A stretch of 64,000 bases of DNA from Alisma plantago-aquatica (Eukaryota > Streptophyta > Magnoliopsida > Alismatales > Alismataceae), in assembly GCA_963693085.1 (NCBI GenBank), contig OY856413.1:545638879-545702878 (forward strand). Direction: 5' to 3'. The notes under the pieces are model-generated. The model searched no databases. It was given only the letters and a program-made list of their open reading frames with translations, and was not told the origin of the DNA. Position 1 is the first letter of the stretch; each line of letters starts with the position of its first letter. This document shows, in pieces, positions 52,184 through 64,000 of the stretch. The translations under genes were made by a program, and so were the position numbers.

Positions 52184-55100
52184 TCCTTCCCCTCTTATAA
52201 GAATTTTGTCCTCAAAATTCCATCAAGCAAGCAAACAAACAGGATAAGCCTTTCTTATGTCCATCAGGGCTCCCATGTGGCTTCACTCTTTCCATGGTGC
52301 TTCCCAAGAACCTTCATCATCTCATATGCTTCCGTCTGAGTTCTTTCTTACCTTGGTATATCATACCCTCAAAGGTTGACTCAGGACATTTCAGCCTCTC
52401 ATAAAGCTGAATAGGTTCAGGGCTCAACACATGGCTTGTGTATCTCACATAGTGCCCTAGATTGGACTCATGGAACACATTACACATCATGTTATCCTGA
52501 GGGGCAAGGCTAAACACAACCATCTCCACCAATCCATCTCAAATGGACCCATATATCGGGGACTCAGCTTTCACAGTTGTAACTTAGAGGGGTCAGATTT
52601 TTACATCACATATTCTCCCACAATAAACTGCATGTCAGTCTTCTTTGCATCAGCTCACGGCTCATGTCGTCTCTAGGCTCTCTCTCTCTCAGCCATTGCA
52701 TGATCAAAGTGACTTCATCTGCACCCACTGTGGTTCTTTTCTGACCTTCATGAGGCCTCCTTCGCCAACATCATCTTAATGAAGTGGTGACCGACACAAA
52801 CTCCTTCTTGCATCCCCATAAAGGCTATGGTGGTTATCATCACATCTTAAGAACTATCTCTTTGTATCACCCTGAATGAGCACACATGCTCTCATCAGAC
52901 CCTCTAGTCTGTAACATACTAACCATTAGTAATGGGTGCTAAACTGTACTAACATCGAGTTCTTCATGCATATGCTTCCACCTTATGGAGGTGAACCTTT
53001 AGGTCCTACTCAAGAACTTTTGAACTCGCATCATGTTGTAGTTGAACCATCTCTCTCTCATATGTAGTTCAACTGGATCTGTCCCTTGACAATATTATTT
53101 CTTTCTCATGTCATCTAGGTAAGGAGATCTACCATAACCCATATTGGATCTCGACCATCCTTGGACTAGGGGAGACTTACCACAACTTCCATAGTGGTGA
53201 ACTCCCACTCCCTCTCAGGGACTCTTTATCCTCTATGTCAAAGCACTCAGTTATTGGTGTCCGTCCTTCACCCTTGACTTGCATGGCCACATGCTACAAG
53301 CAACTTCACATCAAGCAACTAAAGTGCTACTATCACTTACTATCTTTGTAGTATCACGGTGTTTGGTGATCCTAAAACCATGATCTCCTATATGTCATGA
53401 TTCCTCAATCTTGATACCTCAGAAACCCTAAACCACTCTCATCAGGGTTTCCTCACTTTCCTTTCCAAAGAAGCACATCTGAGGTTCTACAACCATCCTT
53501 TCATTATATCATGGACTAGGCTGGCTAACCAAATAATAATTTACTTGATTAACTGCTATTAATACATCTGGGGGTTAGCCAAACTTATCTCTTTTTCTCA
53601 TCTTAAGGTTAGCCTAACAACCTCAACTTCTTCTAGCTTCCAGCTAAACTAGGTAGCTATATCTCAACTAGAGCATTCATTACCACTTCTTATGCTTAGG
53701 TGTTAGGTAATGTTCAAGACGTACACCTCCATGTATTCTACTTATCATCTCATCTCTAAGTTTGTCTTCTTCAAGAAACTCTGAGCTCCTCTTCATGGTG
53801 ATCAAACTCAACCTTGCATAACTTGCAAATTCCAGATAGCTCATGGTATCACATTCTCACAAGATGATCTCCTTAATACTCTTTAGTGTTTGTAAACCAT
53901 TCATGTATCATTCGCTCCATAAGGGTATGTTATCATCTCTATCCTCATACCTTATAGCAATGTTCCAACTCACATCATCTTTATCCTTGGTGTATGTCAT
54001 GTGTATTGTCCTATCTCTCACTCCCATAATAAGAGGAAATAAGTATTTGGTTGCAGTCCAAATACAAAGTTCTTCCTGTTCTAAGAATAGAGATGGTACA
54101 ACCCACCTTGCCAGTACACCTTTACATCTAAGTTAAAACGTGCCACATATGTCTCTACAAACATCACAATATCAAAAAATTCTTTCATGGAAAATTGGTC
54201 TCGAACCTACTGAGGTTTATACACATTCCTTGATCATCTCCTCTAGGTCTATAGGGTGTCGGCACTTTTGGGGTCATCCCTCTTCCCTTATGAATTCATA
54301 GAGTGCCCTACTCATCTGCCCTTTGGGTCCCATGAATTCATGAAGGTGATCAATCTCCTAACCCATGGCCCTTAGACAATGATAGATGTTACCTCCCGAC
54401 CCTTTGGTCATGTGCAACTAGGGAATTAAACAACTCCTACTTTCATCGGTCTTATCCCTATCTGACCCTATGATAGACTTAGGATTCCATTATAGTACAT
54501 GTCCAACATAGAACCTTACCCAAGACTTCATCATCTCTCTCTGCATCCTTGGACTATCTTTCATCTTTTCACATGGATCATGGCGACCTGCCTACTTTGG
54601 GCAGGCCCCATATCGGTTACCTCCATGGTGACACATCCACATGCACATAGAGATGGTTATCTATGGGTCTATAGGTTCATTCTCATGCCATGTACTCTTC
54701 ACATAGCTTCTCAAGATCCTATGAAACCTCCTTAGGTTTCCTCAAAAACCAAGAAAACTGGTATACACCCAACCAAAAGGTCCCTCTCCCAGGATGGGAG
54801 GAAACTACAATTCTTGACAACAAGGTCACAACCGTCCCTAGGGTTTACATTCACATGAGCATGCCTAACTCGGTAGCTACTAAGGCACAAGCAGACCACC
54901 TATTAAACCATGCTAGGTCATACTTGTTTTCTTTCCTCAACATAAGATCAACTTAGTCATGAGGGGTTCATCAAACATACCCTTAACTAAAGGTATTTCC
55001 TCTACCTCTACACATGAGGAGTACCATGCTCAAAACTATAGAGACTCAAATCTCATCATGAGCATCGAATACATTGCTTCCCCTCTTAGGCCTAGGAACC

Positions 55101-56129
55101 CTAGGTTCTCCTTTGGATATTCAACTGCATGCTCAATCTCTTAATCACAAATCAAGCACATTCAAGGTATGTCATATACTCCCATGATCCTTTTATATGA
55201 GAAACACCTCAGATTTGAGTCCTCCTCATGGACAACCAACTAGGTATAAAACCTCACAACTGGTTACTTAAACCTCCTCAGGGTCTAAGGCACTCTTTGT
55301 CTCATCTCAGTAGGTAAACACTTATACCATAGGCACATAGGTACCATAAGCATCATCCTCTCTCTAGGGTTGGTTCTTCTAGAGGCTACCAAAATATCAT
55401 CAACCTCCAGGGTTCAAGCATAAGGCAACCATTATCATCCACTTAGGTTGCATCATCCTCAGCTCCCCATTATTCCTCATATCTCGGGGTTTTAGGCTTC
55501 CAACCTCCTTGCTAGGGTCCTTCTTTCTCTCTCTAGAGTTAACTCCACATCCAGCCTTCCTACTAGAGGTCCTTTCTCCATGAAGGCTCAAGCATACCCC
55601 TATGTGGGTGAAGCCTATGCTCAAACTTATGTTTTCTCAAGATTATCCAATCCCCTTATGCTTATCTCATAAGCCATCCATCATGATCCCTTGTCTAGGG
55701 TTTCATTCTACTGTCAGCACTGTTGACGCACTCTGGGTGTAAGCTATACCCTACTTGCCTAAGCCCATAGAGTTTCTATAGGTTCTCCTCTAACCTCATC
55801 CATGAAGGAACTATCCTTCTCTCTAACATGCATGACCCTCTCCAGGGTTGGGTCGCCAAAGGTACTAGGTCATCTAACCTCTTATGGCATCCCAAAGGCA
55901 TGTCCAACCAAACACACAGTCAACCATGACATCTAACTCATCATGTCATCTCTCTCTCTAACCTTCACTTAGGGTTACCATTAACGTCATCATCAAAGGA
56001 TGTGCTAGGTCTCTACTTTTAATGGAGGTCTCTACCTCTAAGACTAACTCTCTCTACTCATCCTCTTGATAAGGAGGTCTAGCCTGAGGTCTCTTCTGAG
56101 GGCATGACAACTTATGTCATACGACCTAA
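52184..56129 (-). pseudogene. G2 interior: highly decayed pol
   Basis: Traces align with G1 in order: chromodomain and integrase tail at 52210-52560 (open piece 52317-52532 with NVFHESNLGHYV against NVFHVSNLKRYV-like text of G1), integrase core near 53120-53240, and RT near 53780-53830. Elsewhere no domain can be read. No open frame exceeds about 100 residues. Many CTC/CATC-rich stretches suggest long neutral drift. Confidence 0.65.
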
Positions 56130-56582
56130 ACATGTATCTACTCTTTAGTTTGTGCTTAATCTTTTAAGCTTATGTCCATGACATCTTATTTACATGCTTT
56201 TCATTAATTTGGTGGAGGATTCCTTAGACCTTATTAACCTTACCTCATACCTCAAGAGGGTGAGGAGAAGAGAGAGAAAACCCTAATCCTTAAGGTCCTT
56301 AACAAAATTTAAGTTGAGAAGGGATGAAAAAGATGAGAGAGTTCTAAAGGTATCTTATTTCAAGTCATATCTTAAGACATCGGCCAGGAAGTCATACAAT
56401 CTGGGAGTCCTTGTATTCCGACTAGCGGTGTAGAGGAAAACATTGCCAGCCCCCAGATGTGATCCTTTTCTAGACACCTCAGTCTTTCAGAAAATCCTCT
56501 AATAACTCCATCGGTTCAATGGAATTTGTAAAATTTAATAATTATTAAAGATTAAATGAGGAACCTACACTCTGATACAAAT
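56130..56582 (-). promoter_or_regulatory. G2 leader and primer site
   Basis: 56130-56480 is clearly related to the G1 leader (33070-33425), although the coding part is not conserved. The primer site at 56563-56580 reads TTGTATCAGAGTGTAGG on the minus strand, a degenerate initiator-Met site, two bases from the LTR. Retention fits a role in packaging and priming. Confidence 0.65.
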
Positions 56583-59500
56583 TGTAACGACCCCGCCTCC
56601 CGGTAACCCCCAATTAAGGGAGACTGAAAGGTCAGAGCCGTTATCCACTAACCTGGATCAAAGGTTCGACAAATAATCAATATTAATTATGAAATTCTAC
56701 TAACTATACTGAAATCTGGTAGAAAATTTAAAACTTTTTATACCTTTTAAAACTTTGGAATGTATCTATCCAAGCTTTATTCTACTCTATCTAATCCACC
56801 TTGCACTTTATGTTTTATTTTCATAATGTGTCACTTTACTGTTTGTTCATTTCAGGGTCGTACCTCAAACGCCGACAAACAAAATTTTGGTCAACATATC
56901 GAAATATAATGGTATGTGGGGACAACCAAAAGTTTGCACATATGGATAACAATCTAATTATCACAATCAAGTTAATTAACAAGCCAATTTACACTTTTCA
57001 GTATGACATTCTCCACCGCTTTTGCCCTAACCCTGGCATACCCACCTTAGGGTTTCTTTTGCCAATGACTTAAGGCCACCTTCTCAATCCTGAGCTTGGC
57101 GCCTGGGGGTCACCACTCATGGTTCCCACTAGTCATGCAATATCATAGGCCACCTTCTCATTCTCGAGCTTGGTTCCTGGGGTCACCACTCATTTGTGGC
57201 CATTGGTCTACCCATCTGGGCCTGACCTTTGGCATATTCCATCAGGGTGGCATGTAGGTGTGAGAATACATACTTTTATTATTAATGTGATAATCATAGT
57301 GACTTTATGATTTGCAAGTATGAACACCCAAACTGATAATTTGCATTCAATGCGATTAACCATCCAGAAAATCCTTGAAAAACTAAGGCGATTATTCATA
57401 ATTAACCGCATACCTGATAAACAGACTTGAGTGCAGAAATAACTCAACCAATCAAGAGATCAAGCAAGTACACACAAGTTCATCCTGAAAAAGGCATCAA
57501 ATATATTTCTATCATGGATCATGGTATTCAAATATAATAGGCCTAATCATGCCCAAGGGTTACTAGCCCTTTTTAGGGTTTTGACCATAATTAGGGTTTT
57601 ACTTCCTTTTTACCACTTTTACTTTATTTTTATCAAATATCCATCAAACCCTAATTATGTCAGTTTATTTTCAATTAAGATCTTAAGGTCAGATTTGAAT
57701 CACAAAAACCCTAATTTTCGGATTATTATATCCTTTCTTCCCTTTTTCGTTCACTTAGGGTTTCTAAGGGTTTTAATCAACATATTAGGTTTAAAACACT
57801 AATCCTTGCAATTCCCTCATCAAAATAGATTAAAATCCATCTTAATCATTAACCAAGTTAATAATGCTCGAAATAACTTATTTGCAAGATTAAATATATC
57901 TTTTATCAACATTTAGGGTTTCTAACCACAACTTAATACCTTTTTTCTCCAAAATATGCACTTTTGCAATAGTACACAGATTTCCCTATCCAAACCATTT
58001 TTAATGCACCCCTCGTATTTTGCTGATCATTTTTCATGTATTAACTTTTCCCATATGAGTTTCCTATCTCAAGATATGATTTTTATAGGAAAAACTGTTA
58101 TTTATTGGTTTACTTGCTATATTTAGAAAAACAACAGGCGTCAGATCCGTGGTCCAGAGGATCACATGAAATCCAATGGTTTGGAGGAACCCGCCTAACT
58201 CACGATTGAAAGAATCAAAAGACGACTTTACCCTTACCTCTTCACTGTGCGCACAAGGGTAGGAATGTAATTGCACATCAGGTTGTCTTCAACCTCGCGT
58301 GTTCCTTCTCACCCAAACCAGCGGTCAAATGGAAAGTTGACTTCGAGCTCCAGAGTGCCTGCACACAATCCAATACCACCGATCTCTCCATCTCCATCTC
58401 ACAAACTCAAAGATCCCCTCAATTGGTCGTGGGCGCCTTTCCTACCATCGGGGCTACTCCATGTTCCGTCGGCGACCTCTCCTTCTAAGCATAAGTGCAA
58501 GTCATGGCCGGAGCTTCAATTGGAGGCATAGGCACGATCTTTGGCTCCGTCCGGTCTCGCTAGAATGCTCACTAGATGTGCTGGTTCCACAGTTAACCCC
58601 CCCTATATATAGGATCGAACACCTATCCAACGATTTGAGGACTTCCGTGTGCGTGGTTGAAACCACCCATAAACCAGGTTGGTTATCTTCGGAACAGACT
58701 CCCGAAGGTGATGGACTAATCACCAAGCCTGCACATTGTTCTCAATTTGAGCAATCCTTAATCGAAGATCTCACAATCTGTTCCTCATGAGACTGGGACT
58801 CATTCCTAGTCATTGGATCTTTGATCTAATGGTCGCGCCTCAACTATCAAAATAGGAAAATCGGGATTTTATTGTGACACATAACTACTATGCAATTAAT
58901 GTCCATACTTTAGGATAATTTCTAAATTACATATCTTGTATTCTATGCATCATTTTGCAACCAAATTTTGAGGGAAACTTCCTCTTGGATTTATCTACTC
59001 GCATACCAAAATTGAGTTCCAAATCCAAAGGAAAATGGCCTTTTCTTCAAAAGTTAATTATTATTTAATAAGACTTATTTAATTGATATTCCCTTTATCT
59101 CTTGCCATTATCTTATCATCTTGGATTCCTTGGACATCAAGGAACCCTAAAGGCACGGATTCCCATATTGGGGAAACATCTATTTGCCTTTATCCTTTTA
59201 TTTATGTCTATTTCACATATTTTCCTTATCTTTTTATTAAAATATCTCTTTTTGAGGATTTCACTTTTTATCTCTATTTTTATTTTCCTTTTAATAGTAG
59301 AAACCCTTTGGATACTAAAATTCACCAAGTATAACTCAATTGTATCTTTTCACTTATTTTCCACATTTTATCATTGTTTTAAATTTTTTTATTAATAAAG
59401 AAATAACTAATTGATCTTTTCTTTTCTGATTGCTTTATCTTTGCAATTTTGGACTCCTTGGGACCCAAGGAACCCAAGAGGCACGAAATCCAACTTTTGA

Positions 59501-59746
59501 TTATACTCTTTTGCCTTCTAGAGGTTTCCACAACTTTCTTTTCTCAAAACCTCAATTATTCATTTATTAATTGAATTTCCTTGTTATTGGGCCCAATAGC
59601 CAATAAAGCCCACAACACAATCATCAAGGCTATTGTAAACAAAATCCATTTATTCGCAACAAATTGAATCATTATTTGTCCAATTATCTTTAATGTGAGA
59701 AATTACATATATCACCCAAAGGAACCCAAAAATTTGGGTTGTAACA
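56583..59746 (-). repeat. G2 5' LTR, 3164 bp
   Basis: Partner of 49006-52183. The TATA copy here is CCTATATATAGGGGGG (minus, near 58594-58611). A telobox-like cluster lies at 57550-57925. No gene. Confidence 0.93.
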
Positions 59747-59751
59747 TCGCC
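59747..59751. repeat. G2 target-site duplication, right copy (TCGCC)
   Basis: Matches 49001-49005. Confidence 0.9.
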
Positions 59752-61557
59752 CAAGCTCATCAAGACAAGGATAACGACCAAGGCTGTGCCGGACACCAAG
59801 CTATCAAAGCCTATCGGCCAAGATGATCTCGAGACAAATGGAGGGGGGGTACATCGGGCATCCTCTATACATGTTGTATCATCGAAGACTTAACCCTAAT
59901 GAGGGTATCGAGCAACATCTCATGCCACAAGGGTAGACAACTCGTGTCACCCAAAGCAACTCTAACACCCAAGCTAGGGTTGAGGCTCTATATCGACCAA
60001 GGCGTAATGGGTACCAAGCTGACTATCTCAACAAGGTATGTCACCCAAGGGTACAACTCCAAACAAGGCTATCAGGCAGCACAACTCCAAGATCATATCA
60101 TGCAAGGCACAACCCTAAAAGATCATCTTCGACCTCAAGCACAAGGGCATCAAACCCTAATTGATCACGAAGGTCAGTTCACCTCTCAACTACCAAAAGA
60201 GAGGGGTTTTGCACAACCTCTATCACAAATCAGGTAACCACGAGGATCCACCTCAACATAGGTCATCATCTAACCAAAAGCTCACCTCTCTAATCCATGG
60301 TGAGAGGAGGGTGTTGCTGAAGCAACTAGAACATAAGCTCACCTCTCAAAAACCAAGAGAGAGGGGTATTTCCCACATTACTAGAGCTCAAACTCACTTC
60401 TCTAGACCAAGGAGAGAAAAGAGTGTTGTTCAACAAGGAAACCCTAAACCACGGTTCGGCCAACTACGTGTAAAGGCACATAGACCATCAACAACATCAA
60501 CAACATCATGCTCATTATATCCACAAGATCAACAACATGTACTAGAGCAAGATACATAACATGCAACATAGAGAAGGTAATATAGCTAGGGTTAGAAGTT
60601 ATGTAACCCGCCTCAACAAAACTCCTCAAGCTTCAAATCTCCAACCTTTAAGATCCTAGCTCCAAGCACACTACTTCGACAACCTTAAGAAAAAGAACAA
60701 GAAGCATAACCACCATGGCCAAAGAGTACGCAATATGGAGAAGAAGATTCTAAGGGGAGAGGGAAGATACTTACAAAGGAAACAAGACCCACCTAGGGTT
60801 CGGCCACCAAGCTAAAGGAAGAAGAAGGGAACTCCTTCAAGGGGATCGACTACCAACCTTAACTCTTCCAAGGGTATTGGCCACCAAGGTTGCAAGGGTA
60901 GGTGTATCATGCACTAAGGAAAAGAGGACCAAGAAAGATCTAAAGGGTTCCTAAGGAAGAGAAAGGCAAGGCATAAATAGATGAGGTTCAAGGTTAAACA
61001 AAGGCAAGGTGTCACCTTAACAAGGGAAAGTTGTCCACACATTTCACCACCTTGCAAAACACATGCACATGCCATGCCACTACTCAACCAAGGATCGGCC
61101 ACATATCCAAGCTAGGGTGACACAACCAAGGCAAGAAGGTGAACAAAGGTCAAAGGCCGACACACTACTCCTCCATGGCCGACACCCCCCCCCATGGGCG
61201 ATACCCCATGGCCGGCACAAAGCACCCTTACCCGATACAAGGCTCAACCAAGAAAGGCAAGGCCCAAACAAGGGAAAACAAGGCCCAAAAGAGCTCAACC
61301 AAGCCCAAGACAACTCAAGGCACGAGACCAAATCTTCTTCTCAACCCCAGAGGAAAAAAAGAGAGAAAATGACATCTCTCAAGGTGAAAAACTTGCTTTT
61401 GAACCTTAACTCAGGTTATTTTGCAAGTAGCATCTCCAACTCTCAACTAAGCACAAGCAAACCCTAATCATCACTAAATATGATTAGCAAGGAACCAAGC
61501 ACAAGGTTTAGGAAAAACAAATAGGGTAAGCCCATAATGAAGGTCACGGTCCTTACA
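59752..61557 (-). repeat. T4 3' LTR, outer part right of G2
   Basis: Continues T4 with ATCGACCAA repeats to about 60060, a GTTATGTAACCCGCCT block (60598-60613) and a stretch rich in CAAGG motifs, to the LTR start TGTAAGGACCGTGACC on the minus strand (61557). Open frames at 60161-60559 and 61063-61467 are repeat-rich and have no family match. Confidence 0.82.
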
Positions 61558-61569
61558 AGCCATAAACCT

Positions 61570-62894
61570 CTACAAAGGGATTTTGTCCCCGAAATCCAAA
61601 GAGAAAAGCGAGGGATACTTCTGCTTCATCTCTTCCTCAAGCTCCCACGTGTCTTCCTCAACACCACAGTGATGCCAAAGAACCTTTACAAGAACCAAGT
61701 TCTTCTTCTTCAGCTTCTTTACTCTTCTGTAAAGGATCGACACCGAACCCTCCTCATAAGTCATGTCTTCATCAAGCTCAACCTCAACTGGCTGTATCAC
61801 TATCCCTGTGTCTGGATGACTTTTCTTCAGCATACTGACATGGAACGCTAGATGCGACATGTGCAACTCTGGCGGCAGCTATAACTTGTAATCTACCTTT
61901 CCAACACATGCTATTACCGGGTATGGCCCCATATACCTGGGAGCCAGTTTACCTTTCAGATAAACCTTAGCACGACTTTCCAAGGTGAGACCTTGAGATA
62001 CACTTTGTCTCCCACTCGGAACTCTAAGGGTCGTCGGTGATTGTCTGCATAAGACTTCTGTTTGTCATGTGTCATTTTCAACTTTTGCCATATTACTCTA
62101 ATCTTTTCTGTTGTCTGTTGTACTAACTCAGGACCCAAAAGCTGATACTCACCAGAGTCATACCAGCATAAAGGGGATCTGCACTTCCTTCCATATAGAG
62201 ACTCATAAGGAGCCATGTCAATACTCCGCTGATAACTATTGTTATAAGAGAACTCTATCAAACTGAGATGCATGTCCCAACTGCCTAGGAACTGCAAAAC
62301 ACAAGCTCAGAGATGATCTTCCAAAGTCTGAATAGTCCTTTCAGATTGTCCATCTGTCTACAGGTGGAAGGCGGTGCTGAACCTCAACTGCATTCCCAAC
62401 GCTTTGTGCAACTGCTCCCAAAATTGAGTTGTGAACTGAGGACCTCTATCGGAAACTATCATAGCTAGTACACCGTGCAAACACACTATCTCGTCCACAT
62501 ACACCCAAGCAAGCTTCTTTGTTGTATATGTCATCTTTATTGGTATGAAATGGGCAAATTTTATCAAACTGTCCACTATTACCCAAATGGAATCATGATT
62601 CGTAGCTGTCTTTGGTAGACCTACTACGAAATCCATGGTTATGTGATCCCATTTCCACTGTGGTATCGGCATGAGTTGCAACGTACCTGCCGACTTCTGA
62701 TGTTCAACTTTAACTTGTTGACATATTGCACACATAGCCACAAACTCAGCTACATTTTTCTTCAATCCAGAGCACCAATACAAGTCCTTCAGATTAAGAA
62801 ACATCTTGGTGACTCTTGGATGCATAGCATACATTGATGTGTGTTCTTCCTCGAGTACTAGCTTCGTTAGATTGTTGACATTGGGAACCACCAT
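61570..62894 (-). pseudogene. T4 integrase with chromodomain, broken
   Basis: Tail at 61570-61866: FHVSMLKKSHPD, then VKVLWHHCGVEEDTWELEEEM and YPSLF, the chromodomain-like end. Core end at 61956-62297 (SYNNSYQRSIDMAPYE, FRVGDKVYLKVSP). Zinc region and core start at 62358-62894: [39 protein letters not shown]. The region between the open pieces keeps the catalytic Glu in DGQSERT. Stops separate the pieces. The second Asp (SDRG) is intact. Confidence 0.88.
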
Positions 62895-63141
62895 CCTACC
62901 GATAGTAAACTAGTCCATCCTCAGACTCATGAAACCCATCACACTTTTTGCTACCAAGGTCTAATCTGATCAACTGTACTGTAGCATCCGCCTATTGTAC
63001 GTCTTTGATCTGCTGTCTTAACGTAGGCTTGACTTGCATTTGTGCCAACAGTCCTGCCAATAGAGAAAAAACTTCCAACTGCACATTCATCTGCCATAAG
63101 GATACAAACATATCCTGCCTATGGCATACTAAGGAACTCAA

Positions 63142-63648
63142 CTATGCTTTCTTCATGGGGAGAGAAGAATTTCTACTAAGCGCATCAACTACCACATTTG
63201 CCTTACCAGGATGATACTCAATGGTGCAATCATAATCATTGATTAGCTCCATCCAACGACATTGTCGCATATTCAGCTCGTTTTGCGAAAAGATGTACTT
63301 CAAGTTCTTATTATCTGTAAAGATCTGGCACACTTCCCCATAAAGATAGTGTCTCCAAATATTTAACACATGGACCACTACTGCCAACTCCAAATCATGT
63401 GTCAGATAGTTCTCCTCATGTTTCTTAAGCTATCGTGAAGCAAAAGAAACCACATGATCTTCCTACATCAGTACACAACCTATGCCTTTCTTGGAAGCAT
63501 CGCAGAAAAAAACATAGCCCTTCCTAGGTTCTGACAGTACTAGCACTGGAGCACTAGTCAGCTTCTCCTTCAAACTTTGGAAAGCTTGCTGACAACGATC
63601 ATCAAAAACAAAAGGTACATTCTTCCTGGTCAGCTTTTTCATCGGCAA
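63142..63648 (-). pseudogene. T4 RNase H, broken
   Basis: 63463-63648 contains FCDASKKGIGCVLM. 63142-63393 contains [24 protein letters not shown], and [23 protein letters not shown] stop separates the two, near the usual ASRQLK position. Confidence 0.88.
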
Positions 63649-63678
63649 CGCAATTGCACTGAAGTCCTTGATAAACCT

Positions 63679-64000
63679 TCAGTAGTATCCTGCCAAACCC
63701 AGAAAACTATGAACTTCCATCGGCGTCTTTGGTTGATCCCAATCTACAACTGAATCCACCTTCTTAGGGTCCACCCGAACTCCTTCTGTAGATATCACAT
63801 GACCTAAGAAAGTCACTTCCTTCAACCCGAATTCACATTTGTTGAACTTGGAATATAACTGATGTTGGCGAAGAAGAGTCAAAGCTTGTCGAAGATGTCG
63901 TTCATGCTCTTGCCTGTCCTGACTATAGATCAAAATGTCGTCTATAAAGACTACAACAAACTGATCTAGGAACGGACGGAACACTCAGTTCATCAGGTCC
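63679..64000 (-). pseudogene. T4 reverse transcriptase, cut by window edge
   Basis: [21 protein letters not shown] holds the catalytic FIDD (listed in part only). The thumb has [17 protein letters not shown] and ends [12 protein letters not shown] at the left end (near 63986) replaces a usual Arg codon before VFRPF. The remainder of RT, protease, gag and the 5' LTR is right of the window. Confidence 0.88.

Larger units (their letters stand above)
49006..59746 (-). mobile_element. G2: complete but coding-dead LTR element related to G1
   Basis: Two full LTRs (49006-52183, 3178 bp; 56583-59746, 3164 bp), duplication TCGCC on both sides, a polypurine tract at 52184-52196 and a degenerate primer site at 56563-56580. 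The interior of 4399 bp has only traces of pol. The LTRs differ by about 7% in the first 220 bp by eye, while the interior is far more decayed than in G1 or G3. This suggests that it moved with enzymes from other elements. Confidence 0.92.
46427..64000 (-). mobile_element. T4: chromodomain-type Ty3/gypsy element, continues past right edge, interrupted by G2
   Basis: 3' LTR 46427-49005 plus 59752-61557 (4385 bp without G2), then minus-strand pol from 61570 to the window end in the RT. It is the same family as T1 and T3 by LTR motifs and proteins. It is inserted in the E 5' LTR (CCCAA at 46422-46426). Confidence 0.88.

Noticed and set aside
60161..60559. Plus-strand frame of 132 aa in the T4 LTR
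   Set aside because: Made of duplicated LTSQxPRERG-type text from local repeats; no domain.
61063..61467. Plus-strand frame of 134 aa in the T4 LTR
   Set aside because: Composition follows CAAGG-type repeats; overlapping frames exist in all phases.

Overview
This window is repeat-rich nuclear DNA of a seed plant, most likely from a large genome. Everything I can identify in it belongs to LTR retrotransposons, and I see no host gene. The plant signals are: a gag-pol of the Athila lineage of Ty3/gypsy elements with a primer site that matches tRNA-Asp; several chromodomain-type Ty3/gypsy elements with initiator-Met-tRNA primer sites; telobox-like AAACCCTA motifs; and plant-type TATA and splice signals. 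I cannot name the species.

The window can be read as one nest of seven elements, ordered from their borders and 5-bp duplications. The oldest host is a plus-strand pol fragment, G3 (36489-40258). Two elements entered it: T3, seen as a long LTR (23249-25371 and 35263-36488), and E (40259-46426), whose interior is almost non-coding. T1 (13535-23243) and G1 (25372-35262, duplication TTGTT) entered the T3 LTR. T4 (46427 to beyond the right edge) entered the E 5' LTR. The Athila element A1 (left edge to 13534) entered the T1 3' LTR. G2 (49006-59746, duplication TCGCC) entered the T4 3' LTR. All elements except G3 lie on the minus strand.

A1 is the best preserved. Its gag-pol frame (11864 down to 6114) has only two in-frame stops. 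A second frame follows (5045 down to 117) of about 1640 codons with five isolated stops and no frameshift. It encodes a basic NLS-like region, a plant-transposon/Athila-ORF1-like domain, a Pro/Thr-rich linker, a coiled coil, an acidic tract and two Ulp1-like (C48) protease domains. The first Ulp1 domain has lost its nucleophile; the second keeps a His/Asp/Cys set. Between pol and this frame lies a 26-bp-period array of dyads (core CGGTCT-TG-AGACCG) directly upstream of a TATA box. The same array-TATA arrangement occurs in the A1 LTR, and related dyads with covarying arms sit in the LTR of the unrelated T1.

The other elements are decayed. T1, T4 and T3 form one long-LTR family (about 4.4-4.8 kb). 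G1, G2 and G3 form or are close to a second family (LTR about 2.9-3.2 kb). E and G2 look non-autonomous. The A1 3' LTR, most of the T1 3' LTR and the rest of T4 and G3 lie outside the window, so those assignments are partial.
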